Below, one piece after another: positions 14,061-14,292 of a stretch of 14,292 nucleotides of DNA; position 1 is the first letter of the stretch, and the number at the start of each line of letters is the position of its first letter. Source of the DNA: CAVXAE01 sp044225565 (GTDB lineage: Bacteria > Pseudomonadota > Gammaproteobacteria > Steroidobacterales > Steroidobacteraceae); assembly GCA_044225565.1 (NCBI GenBank), contig JBGAIL010000124.1:1-14292 (forward strand), given 5' to 3'. A model generated the notes under the pieces. It was not told the origin of the DNA and ran no database searches. It saw only the letters and a list, made by a program, of their open reading frames with translations. Both the position numbers and the translations under genes were made by a program.

Positions 14061-14292
14061 ATGGCTCGCGCAATCTGGAAAGGCGGCGTCTCGTTCGGGC
14101 TGGTGTACATCCCCGTGGAGCTGTATTCCGCGTCGAAAGGCACCGCGCTCGACCTCGACCTGCTCGACCGGCGGGACTTCTCCCCGGTCGGCTACCAGCG
14201 GGTCAACAAGAAGACCGGCGAGGTCGTCGATTGGGGCGATATCGTCAAGGGCTACCAGTACAAGAAGGGCGAGTACGTCGCGCTGTCGGAAG
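14061..14292 (+). CDS. ku: Ku-family DNA end-binding protein (5' part)
   Basis: The first 77 codons of bacterial Ku, cut by the right edge of the window. It begins MARAIWKGGVSFGLVYIPVELY and continues DLLDRRDFSPVGYQRVNKK, TGEVVDWGDIVKGYQY and KKGEYVALSE, the hallmark order of the Ku N-terminal beta-barrel region. Ku forms a homodimeric ring on double-strand ends and recruits LigD, whose gene lies 28 bases upstream on the same strand, so the two probably form one operon. ATG 14061 matches the usual Ku start; I see no strong ribosome-binding site, which is compatible with translation coupled to ligD. The rest of the gene lies outside the window. Confidence 0.96.
   Translation, partial: MARAIWKGGVSFGLVYIPVELYSASKGTALDLDLLDRRDFSPVGYQRVNKKTGEVVDWGDIVKGYQYKKGEYVALSE

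Noticed and set aside
1..14292. CRISPR arrays, tRNA/rRNA genes, insertion sequences, phage genes
   Set aside because: No regularly spaced repeats, no cloverleaf-like sequence, no transposase or integrase motifs seen in any frame.

Overview
The window is GC-rich DNA from a Gram-negative bacterium. An outer-membrane TonB-dependent receptor, a FecR-type anti-sigma factor and several exported proteins show this directly. The gene mix (FecI/FecR/STN-receptor set, secreted serine hydrolase, GGT-family enzyme, PE-LIG-POL LigD with Ku) would suit a gammaproteobacterium of the Steroidobacter/Xanthomonadales type. That placement is an inference from family composition, not from a phylogenetic marker. 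I see no tRNA, rRNA, CRISPR array, insertion sequence or phage gene.

Layout. Left edge: a small VOC (glyoxalase-fold) gene on the + strand, convergent with a tight minus-strand operon that reads, in transcription order, ECF sigma factor (3437-4021), FecR-like transmembrane anti-sigma factor (2308-3435) and exported class-C beta-lactamase-fold serine hydrolase (596-2305). The junctions are 1 and 2 bases. Divergent from the operon is an 861-residue TonB-dependent siderophore-type receptor with an N-terminal STN signalling domain (4156-6741). Sigma factor, anti-sigma factor and signalling receptor together make a complete cell-surface signalling system. Placing a periplasmic hydrolase inside the sigma/anti-sigma operon is the unusual part.

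Centre: convergent with the receptor is a minus-strand pair, a thioredoxin-fold redoxin (8707-9195) followed by an exported gamma-glutamyltransferase-family Ntn hydrolase (6803-8659). The GGT-family protein keeps the nucleophile threonine but appears to have lost several residues that hold gamma-glutamyl substrates, so it is probably an acylase/amidohydrolase of another specificity. A 31-bp near-repeat carrying the ribosome-binding site and first codons of this gene recurs about 660 bp upstream, ahead of the redoxin.

Right: a membrane-anchored PAS-GGDEF-EAL protein with both catalytic motifs intact (9560-11419), then a two-gene non-homologous end-joining module: ligD (PE-LIG-POL order, 11528-14032) and ku (14061 to beyond the window).

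How it may work together (inference): the receptor binds an iron chelate or peptide-like ligand, the STN domain signals through FecR to release the sigma factor, and the same operon supplies a periplasmic hydrolase that may open the imported ligand. The adjacent GGT-like hydrolase could add a second cleavage activity. The diguanylate cyclase/phosphodiesterase and the NHEJ pair look like unrelated neighbours. Large antisense reading frames, one of about 4.2 kb, are by-products of GC-rich codon use.
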